A stretch of 64,000 nt of DNA from Notospermus geniculatus (Eukaryota > Nemertea > Pilidiophora > Heteronemertea > Lineidae): assembly GCA_002633025.1 (NCBI GenBank), contig NMRB01001147.1:137257-201256 (forward strand), written 5' to 3'. Shown here one piece after another: positions 11,472-30,872 of the stretch. The first letter of the stretch is position 1. Every line of letters starts with the position of its first letter. The translations under genes and the position numbers were made by a program. The notes beneath the pieces were generated by a model. The model saw only the letters and a list, made by a program, of their open reading frames with translations, searched no databases and was not told the DNA's origin.

Positions 11472-11616
11472 CATAGGCTTTGTTGTAGATTTTTTGCAAT
11501 GGAGACGTCACTAAATCAGTACTTTGGGAACATCACTGGCTCCCAGACGAACGACGTTTTGAGCGGCACCTCGATCTAGCTCTGCTGACCAATTTCTAGC
11601 TAGTGACAGGATTTTC

Positions 11617-11742
11617 ACATACAGAACTTCCAAGCTGTGGAACTGTCTGCCAGCAAATATCATGCACGCAGGCAGTCTCACTAATTTCAAGCTATTTCTC
11701 CAGACCTACTTGTTCCATAAGCATTTTATATGGTGGCTTTGA
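11617..11742 (+). mobile_element. LINE reverse-transcriptase C-terminal remnant (copy 2)
   Basis: Second-block counterpart of the fragment at 9247-9372, with the same LWNCLPANIMHAGSLTNFK frame. It is the same insertion seen twice because of the block duplication. Confidence 0.65.
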
Positions 11743-11927
11743 GGGACAATGTAAGTGAACAGATTCCAGGAACCTTTGGTATACCACAGCTGTACATACC
11801 TACATATTTTTACTCCACCTCTGGTTAAGTTACCTCAGCCAAGAAGACCAACTCACAACCAACAATACAGTGGGGGGCGTGCCTCCGGACCATGCACCTG
11901 AGAGATAATCCCATGGGGGAATCTTAC

Positions 11928-14780
11928 CTTGCAACCGAAGCTCCAAAAATTGTCCTGATATTGTCCAAGATTGTGGCATTAGGAGGAGTCCGGACATCAG
12001 CAGAGCTTTCACCGTGCTTCTTCAGGGTGAATCCCACCCCAGCATTATGAATAGCATACCTGCAGGCAAGATGTTACAAAAAATCTTTAATTGGCATTTT
12101 ACAAACAAAAGGTATAAGAAAGGTTTATAAGAAAGATTTTGAAATGTAGTGAAGGAAATATTTGGTACCTCTGGTAATATGCGAGGCGGTCTAGGAAAAC
12201 CCGTCGGATGTCGCATTTGAGGAAAGTGTCAATGGCTTTGGTGAACCCGCGCATTTCAATAGCTGAAATGTATACGTAACAGCTAAACAGTAGCAGATCA
12301 ATGCACAAGCAATCTGACAACCCTTATTGATCATTCAGTGACATCCGACGGGTTTTCCTAGACCACCAAACATACATATCAGCAAAAATTGATACCAGAT
12401 AGAAACAGCAACCATATTTTCTGCATTATATGAAAAACACCTGGGTCCATATTCATAAACATACTTTTAAAGTCAAAGTGTGATACTTATCTTTTGTGTT
12501 GAACAAAGGATAAGTGTCACACTTAGACTTAAGTAGTTTTACGAATATGGGACCTGGGTCCATATTCTTAAACGTACTTAGTCAAAGGGTCATACTTATC
12601 TTTTGTGTTGAACAAAAAGGATAACAGTCACACTTAGACTGAAGTAGTTTTATGAATATGGGCCCTGAAGACAACAAACAGTGGTATGAATTACACAGTG
12701 TAGGGTTGAAATCAACCATACCCTAGGTCTACATTATCGAGTATGACAGGTCCGAAATTGATGGTAATACTTACCTGCTGACGACCTCTGTTATTTTCGC
12801 ATGTTCCTCAGCTGGACTCCTCAGTGCCTTTCTCCTGGTGGGAATATTGTAGAACAGATCCTCAACCTGACAAAGAAAAGATGAATGAACCCCAAATTTT
12901 GGCTGCTGCAATTCAAAGTAGATTTCTGTCAGGAAGACAGGCCTACCACTTGCCAAAAGAAGAATCAACAAGACACATCACTCAGGATGTCATGAGTATT
13001 CAGATCATAATTTGAATACAGTACCAACATTCCCAGCAATAAGCAAGATACATTACTCAGAATTTAGGGATATAGGCCTACACACCGTAATTTGAGTACC
13101 AACATTCCCAGCAATGAGCGAGACACAAAACTCAGAATTTAGGGATATACATACCGTAATTTGAGTACCAACATTCCCAGCACACGGCTTGACTGGTGCT
13201 TTCAATTTGCCATCACTGTATGTCCCTCTGCAATGGATAGCACATGATACTATTGGTAACATAATGGTCAAAATCATTCATAGCAGATGGATGAATGAAC
13301 AGTTTACTGAGAAAATGTATTTTTACTCTCTTCCTTTAATAACTGATATTTAGAGCTGGTTAATTTACCAAGATGAAAAGTAAACTAAATTTACAGCATA
13401 AGCGTACGAACTTCCAGGCCCCTGTTTCATAAAGTGACTTTAAGCTAATGGTACCTTTAACCAAATGGACAATGCTTTGAGTTAATGGTACCATTAGCTT
13501 AAAGTCACTTGATGAAACAGGCCCCAGGACTACAAACAGCACTTTGGAATATACATTGTATTCTTGTGAACAATTCACAAAAGTCAACCTTCAAACTTAC
13601 TTGTATGAACATTTTGCATCTGTTGACCTTGTTGTTATGGTAACATGTGCCACGTGACTGATGCTGGCTAGAGCTTCCCCACGAAAGCCATATGTAGCAA
13701 TTGAATTCAGATCCTCAAACTTCTGTAGTTTACTGGTAGTGAAACGCTCGCAAACTATTTCCATATCATCTTTCTAAAAAGAATGCAGATAGGGAAAAGT
13801 ATATATGAGGCAAAAAAATGAACGGCTTACAAAATTTGTGATCTCAACAGGTCAAAATACAGTACAGGTCACAATTGACATCCCTAAATTCGCGCAAGTT
13901 ACGCGTAAGTCACTCGTAACTTACGCAACAACTCACCGCGTAACTTACGTGGTGAGTTACGCGAATTACGCTAGTTACGCGGTGAGTTACACAGCGATTT
14001 ACGAGGCGAGTTGCACGATTTTGGCGAGTTACGCGGTGAGTTGCGCGAAACCAAAGCCGTGAGTTACCCGTAAGTTACTCGTAACTTACGAGTAACTTAC
14101 GCGAAGCCATAGGGATGTCAATTGTGACCTGTACTGTACATTTCCACATGAAATTGCACATTTTGGAAATATTCAGGCCAGCGAACCCAGAAGAGTGTGG
14201 GGGGGGGCACCATAACACAAGAAAGAAAACAATTTTGGGCAAACATTAATTTCGATCCATCACAACTGGAATTTTTCATCAAGTCGCCACGTAAGATGAT
14301 GTAGGACCTACCTTGATTCCATGTCCATTATCCTGAATCTGTAAAAGTTTCAGGCCCCCTTGTTTGACAGTGACCTGTATACTTGAGGATTTTGCATCAA
14401 GGCTGAAACAGTAAAAGATGGGGAAACAGACATGACAGATAGAAGATTCTGCCTGAATTATCAATGGATTAGGCTTCAGCATGTATCAAGTGCAGCATGT
14501 CCTCAGTGTTTCCGCCAAAGGGTGCTATAAAGGGTACTATATAGTAGTACCCTCAAAGGAACAGACAAGGGCCATTTTCTTTAATTTCATGGTTTTTTTT
14601 GCTGATTTTGAAGAAATTAGTACCCTCAAAAAAATTTCTGGCAGAGACCTGGTCCAAAATACCAAACCTGTTTTCAATCATTTCTTTCAATGCATTGGCT
14701 GGCCGTTGGATGACTTCTCCAGCAGCAATCTTGTTGACAACGACTTCATCCAATTTTCTAATCGACCTGGCCTCGGACAT
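11928..14780 (-). CDS. MLH1: DNA mismatch-repair protein MLH1, N-terminal exons 1-6 (3' part missing)
   Basis: MLH1 is the MutL-alpha ATPase subunit that couples mismatch recognition to strand excision in the nucleus. Exons on -: 14780-14668 (113 bp, starts [12 protein letters not shown]), 14402-14312 (91), 13773-13601 (173), 13227-13155 (73), 12866-12775 (92), 12059-11928 (132), all with GT-AG junctions and consistent phase, giving about 224 residues. GHKL motifs are intact: [19 protein letters not shown] (motif I), DNGHGIK (DxGxG) and [11 protein letters not shown]. Human MLH1 has exons of 91, 73 and 92 bp at the matching places, and exons 3 and 6 here equal fused human exons 3+4 and 7+8. 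The remaining exons for the C-terminal half (PMS2-binding) are not found anywhere to the left. Start chosen as the only Met in frame ahead of RKLDE. Confidence 0.95.
12183..12367. mobile_element. Non-autonomous DNA element, family G (copy 1)
   Basis: About 185 bp with inverted ends GGCGGTCTAGGAAAACCCGT and its complement ending GGGTTTTCCTAGACC. Two relatives lie at 16990-17175 and 57054-57251. This copy is absent from the matching intron of block 1, together with some flanking sequence. Confidence 0.8.
12443..12665. mobile_element. Two adjacent hairpin MITEs of family B
   Basis: Units at 12443-12554 and 12556-12665, the block-2 counterparts of the three-unit cluster at 9774-10113. Each carries the CTTTTGTGTTGAACAAA loop. 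Confidence 0.85.
13010..13165. repeat. Triplicated MLH1 exon-4 donor segment
   Basis: The stretch GAGTACCAACATTCCCAGCA, which is the 3' end of MLH1 exon 4 read on +, occurs near 13020, 13096 and 13162, separated by ACTCAGAATTTAGGGAT spacers. Only the last lies in the complete exon (13155-13227). The same triplet is present in block 1 around 10480-10625. Confidence 0.8.
13415..13526. mobile_element. Hairpin MITE, family H (copy in block 2)
   Basis: Same insertion as 10877-10988, with only a few substitutions. The loop contains CCAAATGGACAATGCTTTGA. Confidence 0.8.
13860..14136. mobile_element. 277-bp TA-flanked element with CGTAACTTACG core repeats
   Basis: The ends CAGTACAGGTCACAATTGAC and their exact reverse complement form 26-bp terminal inverted repeats, flanked on both sides by TA. 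The empty site is preserved in block 1 at about 11321-11330 (GTCAAAATACATTTCC), which fixes the boundaries and the TA duplication, as for Tc1/mariner-class elements. The interior is an array of variants of GTAACTTACGCG and GAGTTACGCG that pair with each other. It has no coding capacity. Confidence 0.9.
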
Positions 14781-15954
14781 CGTGTAGGATGGATAATTCT
14801 ACTGTCAGTCTGGAAAACAGAAAACAATCAGCATGATCAGCAAGACCTTTTCCAGTAGCAGGCGCGGATCGAAGGGGGCACGCCTGGTGCATGCCCCCCC
14901 CCCCTTTCTGCCAACAAATCTGTAAAAGTGACTGTGGAATTCTTAAATTTGGAGCAAATCATTGTCACCTCAGATTTCAATGTTTCCGAAATTGTGGATC
15001 CCCCTGAGTAGGACTAGGGTAGCCTAGGGAGGATCCAGGATTTTTGGCGGGGGAAAAGCGGGGGCAAGCTATGCCTGGGCGATATGGTTACCGTAACTAG
15101 GCCTAGATCTAGGCCTAAAAAGACCTATTATCTTCTAAGGCCACGGCACGCCCATGGCATCATATCAGGGAAAAATAGGCCTAAAAGATCTAGGGGGCCA
15201 ACTGTAGGCTAAAAAACATTGAGCTCCAACAATGTCCAAGGAGATGACGATGATCAGTTGAATAGGCAGAGTGAAAGGCCTATAATGAAGATCGATCATG
15301 CATGATCTGGAACTGCCACTGGAACTTGGAAGAGATCGACGCCAGGCATTGCCCCCGTGAATACCGCACCAGAATCCGCATCAATACCCCGGGATCAAAT
15401 GATCAATACACGGGTGTAGCATGGCAAGCTACACCATGTTCCAACACACCACAAAACACAAACTCGACAGATTTTAGCCTAATGCCCCGTAGGCCTACCG
15501 TGATAAATCTAGGCCTAGCGCAATGGAAATATCAGTGGCGGGCCGACCGACGCCACCGCACTGGGCGTGGCACATGTCACCAGACCTTTAAATCCCGCTC
15601 TTTAAATCTGCAGCCAATCAAATAGCTGGATACAAAGTTTCACATTTTGAATTTGAACGAAACGGCCTACCAGACTTCTTTTGCCTCCACGTCACATCAC
15701 GAACTTCGCCTCTGAAGATGGAAAACAGCTTTACCTAACTTCACAACGCCACGTCTTCATTGATGGTGCGAGAAAACCAAGAAATATTACAAATTTGACA
15801 CTTACAAGACGCGCGCCCTACTTTCCACACGTCATGCACGTGGGCTTGACGATACCGACGACCACAACGCATTTTGGTTCCTAAAGCCACCGCTAGGGCA
15901 AGAATGGTTCGGTATTGGCTGCCATTTTATTGCTAGAGTCTTGTACTGTTAAGT

Positions 15955-16060
15955 GCCAGCCTGAAGAACATGGAAGAAGACCCCGGTTGGGGTCGAAAAT
16001 TTGCAAAATCTGGAAGTTGACTTCCTGTATATTATCACGTTGTGTGTCAATTTTAGTGCT
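15955..16060 (+). mobile_element. Hammerhead-like repeat, family F (copy 1)
   Basis: The hairpin GACCCCGGTTGGGGTC (15979-15994) is followed at once by GAAAATTTGC and preceded by GAAGA, the layout of a hammerhead ribozyme stem II between CUGANGA and GAAA. The short outer pairing CCA/TGG is weak in this copy. The tail TGTGTGTCAATTTTAGTGCT is shared with the other family members. Confidence 0.6.
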
Positions 16061-16704
16061 ATTTCTTTCTTTGTATCCCTGATGTTTGACAATCATAAAG
16101 AGGTGCGACAGGTTGGGGCTAGGCCTATTCTTTATGACAGAAGATTGGCAGGTCAGAAGCCCACTAAGTTTTCACCTTGAGTTGTGATCTCATCAATTCA
16201 TGAATTTGCTTCAATCCTCATAAAAACCACATGTCTGGACTGTTGAATGTGGTGCCCCCTCTCAACTATTTCAATGACATACATACATCTGGCTGAAAAA
16301 CTGGACCGTCCCAAGGTCAATCAATACCTTGGGATTAAGAGGATTAAGAGCCGCCTTGACTAAATTCTACTCTTTGGTGGGCTTCAGAGTTGAAGGTGAT
16401 AGGAAAAACAGTTTCACAAAATGCATATCGAAACTCCCCAGAAAATAAACTGTCAATGTCCTGCCATGCAGGCTCACACTTGAGGCCACTCGAATCCATG
16501 TCCTTCCCAGCTCAGCTGGCAGAATAAAAGAAAACCATTACAGCAACGTCAGCTGATTTCATGATTTTATTACAAAAATGCAGTCTTCTCTAGCTATATA
16601 ACTTGTTATAAATAAATAAGAACATGATTTTCAATACTGGTCTACAGCAAATCGTGTTTGTTCCAACCAAGCATGAAATGGCCTGCGACAAGTCAAGAGT
16701 TCAG

Positions 16705-16829
16705 TGGGTCATATGAATAAAGACTAGCAAATGCTTTTACTTCAGATATGTACAGCATTGCCTAGTGCATTTGTATTGCAAAATTCAAGTAAAAGCATTT
16801 ACGGTATTAGTCGTTATTCATATGACCCA
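16705..16829. mobile_element. Hairpin MITE, family A (copy 2)
   Basis: Starts TGGGTCATATGAATAAAGAC and ends with its complement at 16829. The arms match the copies at 380-499 and 58522-58641. Confidence 0.8.
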
Positions 16830-16989
16830 ATATACTGAACGCATGAAACAGACTTCCAGAAGCACATCGAACCTCAGAATGGTACCAACTACCTGGGTAT
16901 TGAATACGCGGATTGACTTTCCTCATGAAAATGTCTCCAAGAATTCATCACTCGGATTTCTAGAACCTGACTGCAAATAAAGTCAATTG

Positions 16990-17175
16990 TGAGGCAGTCT
17001 AGAAAACCCCTCAGATGTCGCATTCAAGGAAGTGTTAATGGCCTTGGTGAACCCGCACATTTCACTAGCTGAAATGTACTTCGTAACAGGTAAATAGTAG
17101 TAAATTAATGCACAGGCAATCTGGCAGCCCCTGTTGATCATTCAGCGACATTCGATGGGTTTTACTAGACTGCCA
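16990..17175. mobile_element. Non-autonomous DNA element, family G (copy 2)
   Basis: About 186 bp, ends GAGGCAGTCTAGAAAACCCC and a matching inverted right end. It shares the GGTGAACCCGCACATTTCA interior with the copies at 12183 and 57054, and lies about 120 bp beyond the KAT2 stop codon, in its probable 3' UTR or flank. Confidence 0.8.
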
Positions 17176-17294
17176 CACACTTTGATCTACATTTATGACA
17201 TGATCTCAACCAATTCCAGTCCATTATGTTTTTAAACCATTGCACCGATCCCAATGAGAGTAAGTAGCAAATCCAACCATCTGCTGATCTCTAT

Positions 17295-24789
<7,495 letters not shown>

Positions 24790-25967
24790 CTTGGTTAAAG
24801 CGACGATGCACGAAAGGACTTTGGGAAGTGAGAACTGTAATCTTTTTCAAAAATCTGCACTTCCAAAGGATGTTTTGCAAATATTCCTCTTTTACCTTAT
24901 AACAAGAGTTGTATGCTTATTTTTTGTTGGTAGAATGAGGTTTATTTCTCTTCAGTTTTATGGAACGAATGTTTATTTGTATCGATTTTTTGTATCAATG
25001 CCTAGCTTTCAAGCTTGGTCACATGATCCGTCGTACAAAACAGGAAGTGATGAGCGCATGTATTCATTTCAGCATTCACTGTTGTTCACGCTGTGAGAAA
25101 CGTCAATTTAATCCGTAATTTTCCGATCGAGAGAAGCAAATTTTCTAATTATCGTACTTACGAATTACTTGGTGAGTACTCGCATCTCCCATTTTACGTT
25201 GACAATGAAAAGTGTTATTTATTCTGTAGCCTACTATGATTGCCAAGTCCAAGATTTCGGCTCTAAACTAGCTACTAGGCCAGGGCGGCCCAACTTGCTG
25301 CTGCTCGTGTAGGCTAGGCCTAGTCTCGACGCCACCAACTGAAGTTTCATTCTTGTCTTGACACTATTTGAAGACACACACTTCGCCTACACACTTCGCC
25401 TGCACACTGCACAGACAGTACACCATCATGTGCAGTGGAGGCGTATGCCACAGGATCAGGATAGCCTGTCTGGCCTAATAGTACAGGGTGTCCCAGAAAA
25501 TCCTACGAGACGTACATGTATCACTATAACAATGCCAATGGTTTTCCCATGAAGTCAGAGCAATTTGTAATGTGCATTCCAATGATACATGTACCTTCTT
25601 GATGACATTCCTTCAGTCATGCATCACTCACTGAGCTGCACCATTGTTTTGGAAAAGGTATTTGCAAACCCATTTCATTTGTTACATCACAATCACATCC
25701 TCCTCCAGATCCTATGGTTGTAATTTATTGTAATGTTTGTCATGTTTGTACCACCGGTATCTGGCTCTTTTGTTTGTGGCCTTCAATTTCTTTGTTGTAT
25801 CGATGACGCATCACTGTCATTATTGGCAGTATCTTGATCTGATCATCAGATCAATTTATTGCCAATAAAGACAAGCATGCTGGCTGGCTGGAGTGGAAGT
25901 GGGCCTATTAGTAATATAGGTCACCAAACATACACGATACCATCATGCTCAGTTAATATGGTGACCA

Positions 25968-26201
25968 TATGTGACCCGGCACAGCAAAATGAGTCGGAAG
26001 TCGCACAGAAGAACACCGAAGGTGGAACCAGACAGCAACCACAGAAATCGACCAAGTCAAATTTCACAATGGGCAGACAATCCCGAAATCAGTGAACCGT
26101 TGGTGTCACCTTGGACATGTTGGGTCATGGAAGTATTACTTCCATGGTTGGGTCTTCTTATGTGCGCATTCCGACTCATTTTGTCGTGCCCGGTCACATG
26201 T
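25968..26201. mobile_element. Foldback element with about 34-bp inverted ends
   Basis: ATGTGACCCGGCACAGCAAA on the left matches the inverted TTGTCGTGCCCGGTCACAT on the right, both bordering ATGAGTCGGAA. GTGACCC ends relate it to the family T elements at 18335 and 34619. Confidence 0.7.
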
Positions 26202-27468
26202 CGCTCATTTCAAGGCAAACTGTATGAAGAAGTCTTGCAGGTCTCTAACCGCAAACCTTGGAGGATTATAACCTGACTTTTATCCCTCCAAGCTCAGACA
26301 GAATATTTTTCAGTCAGGATGCTTCTGTTAAAGAGAATGTATCACGGGTATTTTCGCGGGCCACGAAAATCATTGTTTATTTACATTTTGTTTGTTTGTG
26401 TCCAGTCTCTCTTTGTCTTATGAGTAATTTATTGGTGGCGTGCCCCTCTAGAAATTCTTTTGATACCAAAAGTATTCAAATTGGTGAGTTGACATGTCCC
26501 AAAAGTCCAAAATAACACAATGTAAACATTATGTTTACAAACATTGAATGTAAACAATGAAGTCGTGATACATCATTTTTAAGTTCCCTGTGTTATTCAC
26601 AGATGGCACTCGGTGTTGTGATTTGACTTCATCAGATGACTTCAAAGTTTTCTTATTTGTTTTGTGTATGCCCACGCACCCTTAATGCCATGTCATCTGG
26701 TGGAAAAAACATAAAATTTCCCAGTGAAATTTTTTTTAAAGGCTACATGTAAAATCACCAGATCGCGCCATTTTCTGAAATTCCTTGAAATAGGGTATGG
26801 CCTCGATCTGGGAACCAGGAAGTTATAAACTATGTACCCGTATGTTGGGCAATACTGTAGTTCATATCAATGCAATTCACTGAACTGGACAGACGTAAAC
26901 TGCAGTAGTGGTAAGTTTTCCGTTATTTTCCCCATGAATTTTCAACGTTTTGTTCATTTTCATGAAGTTTGGTACTGTTTTACATCTTCGTAACCTGTTA
27001 CAGCTATGCAACATGTTGATAATCAGATTTACAATGTATTTTTTGTTGTCCCGGAGTGATCAACTCGATGTCTCCATGTTCTATGTTCTATCTAAAAGCT
27101 AAGTACCAGGCACATATCTAAAGCTAAACACAAAGCGGACGGCAAATCTCAATGCGGTCAAGTCAACTGCCCCAGCGAACGAACAGTCTGTCGAACATCA
27201 GCTATAGGTACATATAGTGTTGTTATCATAAAAGATGATTTATGTCTGTGATAATGCTTAATTGTACAAATAGTGCTGAGTGTTCTTTTGTCCGAGGTCT
27301 GGGATGGAAGTAAAATTTGGTTCTACACTGGTCTTTTTTTGCTGGGGTTCAAGTAATAATGACATTTGATGATCTGTATTCTATCACCAGTTTTATGGCA
27401 TGACCTGACCCGCCAGTCATAAAGGATTTTCTTTGGGACTTCACTCGCAAAGGTCTATGATGGTGTTG

Positions 27469-27757
27469 AAGCCGCACAGTATAGACAGGCGGGTTATAAT
27501 CGGCGAGCTGAGTCTCGGTCACCCAGCCGCTGTTTCGAATCTGGGAATCCGTATTGTAGTACTGTGGAATGAAACGGCTGGCTGCGCAAGACTACACGCG
27601 ACATTGGGGATTTCCCAAGGGGATTCCCCGAACCTCGATACAGGATAATGCTATAATGTGTGGATCTATGGTTCTATACATTACGCACGCCTGTAAATGA
27701 GGTTGCACTAAAATTCGGCCGAACTGGAAGTGATTAGCTGTGCATACTGTGCGGCTT
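27469..27757. mobile_element. Possible element with 14-bp inverted ends
   Basis: AAGCCGCACAGTAT at 27469 is exactly complemented by ATACTGTGCGGCTT at 27744-27757. No further copy was seen in the window, so this is tentative. Confidence 0.4.
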
Positions 27758-28601
27758 TTTAAAATGTCATTGAATATGGCAGATACTACAGCCAATGTGC
27801 AATGCCCCGCCCCTATTACCTACATGCCCCGCCCCTATTACATGCCCAGTCACAGGAACTTGTACCAATGTTTGCCAAACACATGCTATCATAGCTGGAA
27901 GCAAAGGTCATCAGAAAGGGCCACAGGCCCATAAAAGCCACCCTTACTGACAACATACCGGTATACCACACGGATGTGCGGTGTACACGTATGTGGCTTC
28001 AACGGGCCTGCGGCCTGTTTTGCAGACATTGATACAAGTTCCTGTGGCCCAGTCTTTTTTCTCTGTGTATGTTACTAGGGGTGAGACAGTCCGTGGGGTG
28101 GGGTATTGCAGGTTGCCCATCAAACAATTGACCGTGCTCAACTTACTGAACTTTGAAATGCAGGCTAAACTAGATTGCAACATGATCAATTCTGGGTGTG
28201 CAAACTGTCAATACCAACATGACCAAGTACCTGGTAAGGTCCAATACCAAGTAGGGCATATTTCTGGAGGCCTGGCAGTTCAGAAATCTATTTGTTTCGC
28301 TTCTCAAACCAGGTCACGGATTGATTGTAGGTACGGCTGTGGGCAGTTTGTAAACATAGACTTTGTATCATGAGTGGAAGGTCTATATATGGAAGAATTA
28401 CTTCCTGATTTACGAGCCTGAGGTAATAATGTGATAAAACAGATTTTCCTTGTTGATGGGGGAGGCAAATCTCATCAAAGTTTGCAGAAACTTTGCCTCC
28501 AATATTCCAATAAAAAAGGAGTTTCTGTTGGTCTTTTAAGACCAACACCTAACACCAACACCAGTGTTAACCAACAGTAACACCGGTGTTGACTGGGACC
28601 T

Positions 28602-28710
28602 GGCCCCGTAAAACTAAGTCCAAGTATGACATTTATCCTTTGTTCAACACAAAAGATAAGTATCGCACTTAGACACAAATGCATTAGACTTAAGTAGTTT
28701 TATGAATACC
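28602..28710. mobile_element. Hairpin MITE, family B (degenerate copy)
   Basis: Contains the family B loop CCTTTGTTCAACACAAAAGA and the right arm TTAAGTAGTTTTATGAATA, but the left end and the GGGCCC termini are eroded. Confidence 0.65.
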
Positions 28711-30414
28711 ATCATTCCACAAACACCTGGTGTAGAACAAACACCGGTGTTGACACCAGAGTTTTTACTCGTGTCGACACCTGTCATGATGTTTGGGACG
28801 TGATAGAAGAAAAATTATAGAAGATAACCATTTTGTTATGGGAGCCAAGTTGATTTTATTTTACTGTAATTGGCTGCCTTCACTGCTGGTGGTATCTGGA
28901 GCCCTGCTTTACCATCTATTACCCCTTAGGCGAGTCAGATGTGTGGGGGGTAATCACAGCTGAATGTACCGGTAAACAGACTGAGGAAGTTTTCAGCCGT
29001 GTGTTTACACATGCTAATTTGCAACATCATGCAGGCCTGTGGCGTGATATCCAGGCCTAACAAGCCTCTGACTCATGCTATTTTAAAATGACATGACTAT
29101 AAATACCAATACTCCATGGTCATTGAATATCTATAGGCCTGAGTATCATGAGTGACTGTCATGTAAAAGTGTTGTTTTGTCATTCTAATTGCCAGATTTA
29201 TAACAAATCTGTTGAATATCTATCCTGTTAAATGTAACAACTCAACTGTTTCCGGATCGGGACATTGAACTGCACAATTGATTGCTTCCTTGAAAGTGGA
29301 AAAAGATTTGTCGTGTATTTGCATTCTCTTTCTGAAAACTGTGCTAGTACGTGTATTATTAAGAGAATAGCCCTTATTTCAAGTGGCACGCTCTCATTCC
29401 TGGGAACGTTTCGAAGAAATCATTTCAAAGAAAATTAAGAACTGTGCCATGTACTGTTTCCACTGTGTGTGCCTGACATGACCTCCTCAGTTCAGCCAGT
29501 TCATCCATTTTATCCGCCAGTGCCCGTCAAGACATTAGCCAATGAGATTGGGCCACATGCTCATAGCTAATGCTCCACTGGTGAAACGACACGTTTGTGT
29601 CTGGGCTAGCTGGCTACCAATCATGAGAACGGAGCTGGCAGCCGTAGCTTGCTTTTCTCAAAGAGAATTGGGGTAACAGCAAAAATAGATATCTATTTTT
29701 GGTAACAGACATTAAACCGTGACTGCTAATATTATGACCTCTTTATTAGGACATATTTAGGACAGTTTATTGTGTCATGATTGTATCTGTCAGATATTCT
29801 CTGACTGGTCAATTTGCGATTGCGTTTGTCTGTTCAACGAGAGGATACATGTATGTCCTCATAAGGTCAGTGCTGCCATAGGCCTACAAATGTAGGTGGT
29901 TTCACAGGCACCAACTGCCTATAAAATTAGTCGCCCTCGCATGTGTATAATTCAGAAAATTGTTATGCTACGCCCACATTCCTTGATAGTGGGATGACCC
30001 AGATGATCAGTAGGCCCATTTCTGTGAAATCAACCTGGGCATTCCTGTAAGTGTGACTCTTAGTCATAAGGCTCGGCTAAAATCAATACCGGTATGTTCT
30101 CAATCAGTGCTGCCCCAGTGTGATAAAATCAATAACTAAGTCCCGCTTCCCGCTCATTTTGCGCCACTTGGAATTTGCCACGTCAGCACTGTCTGGGAAC
30201 CTGGCATATTTTTTATCAATATTGGTTGAACTGATGATTTCGTTGTGGTGTCTGAATATCATCAATTCATGAGTTTTTTAGTTCCCCACAACGGTTTCTG
30301 AAGGAGTGGGGTATCAGTTTGTGGCAATTTTGTTTTAACAGTCGAAGTGCTATGTAGGCCTCACAACACTGATTTTCTTTTTTTTTAAAGAAAATAATAG
30401 TAAACATACATGTA

Positions 30415-30825
30415 AGCTGTACTTCCACCTATTTTAAAACCCCATGTTTTTTCGAGACCCGTGTCTTCGCCGTGTGTCAAAAAACCCGGCAAGCACTTCC
30501 ATCTGTAAAGACTACCCGAGATTTGCTTTACAGACCCGGCGACAGGTGCCGCTGGAGGCAGTCACCTCTCCTGTGTTAATTCCTGTTGAGAAATCTACCG
30601 CGCCATCTGTCGCCGGGTCTCAAACTATTGATTGCCGTGTCTATTCCGCTTCCACCTATCAGAAAAACCTGTGTTCAATCCGTGTTTAAATTAGCCCCAT
30701 GGAGCTCGATGGGGCTAATAGACACGGGTTTTTCAGACACGGGTCTATTTTAGCACAGCAATTTATAGGTGGAAGTGCAAAAAACATGGGGATTTTGATA
30801 GGTGGAAGTACAGCTATTAAGTCGT
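30415..30825. mobile_element. About 410-bp element with roughly 40-bp inverted ends
   Basis: The ends AGCTGTACTTCCACCTATTT and their inverted partner (GATAGGTGGAAGTACAGCT) are followed inward by ACCCCATGTTTTTT on both sides. The interior repeats ACACGGGT/ACCCGTGT several times. The right end abuts a hammerhead-like repeat. Confidence 0.7.
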
Positions 30826-30830
30826 CTCAG

Positions 30831-30872
30831 AATTTTGCAAATTTTCGACCCAACCGGGGTCTTCCTCAGGCA
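30831..30872 (-). mobile_element. Hammerhead-like repeat, family F (copy 2, fragment)
   Basis: Read on -, GACCCCGGTTGGGTC is preceded by CTGAGGAA and followed by GAAAATTTGCAAAATTC. The stem II hairpin has lost one pairing base. Confidence 0.55.

Larger units (their letters stand above)
11472..14179 (+). repeat. Large duplicated block, copy 2 (right of the N gap)
   Basis: Matches 9102-11362 but is about 450 bp longer. Most of the difference is a 277-bp TA-flanked element at 13860-14136 and a roughly 300-bp insertion around 12114-12418 that carries a family G element, offset by one fewer family B hairpin. Polymorphic insertions like these are expected between two haplotypes. Confidence 0.9.
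14781..17294. other. Intergenic DNA between MLH1 exon 1 and the KAT2 3' end
   Basis: MLH1 and KAT2 are both on -, so the MLH1 promoter should lie just above 14780. The stretch 15300-15640 is more GC-rich and CpG-containing than its surroundings and could be promoter-proximal, but no motif is decisive. A GGATCC-ended repeat fragment (about 14859-15040), a hammerhead-like repeat (15955-16060) and family A and G elements fill most of the rest. No gene was recognised. Confidence 0.55.

Noticed and set aside
15300-15900. Bidirectional-promoter partner of MLH1 (EPM2AIP1-like gene)
   Set aside because: The GC-rich stretch upstream of exon 1 has short open frames on + but nothing resembling EPM2AIP1 or another protein.
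27981-28373. 130-codon open frame on + in the intergenic region
   Set aside because: No homology recognised, no splice context, low-information sequence.
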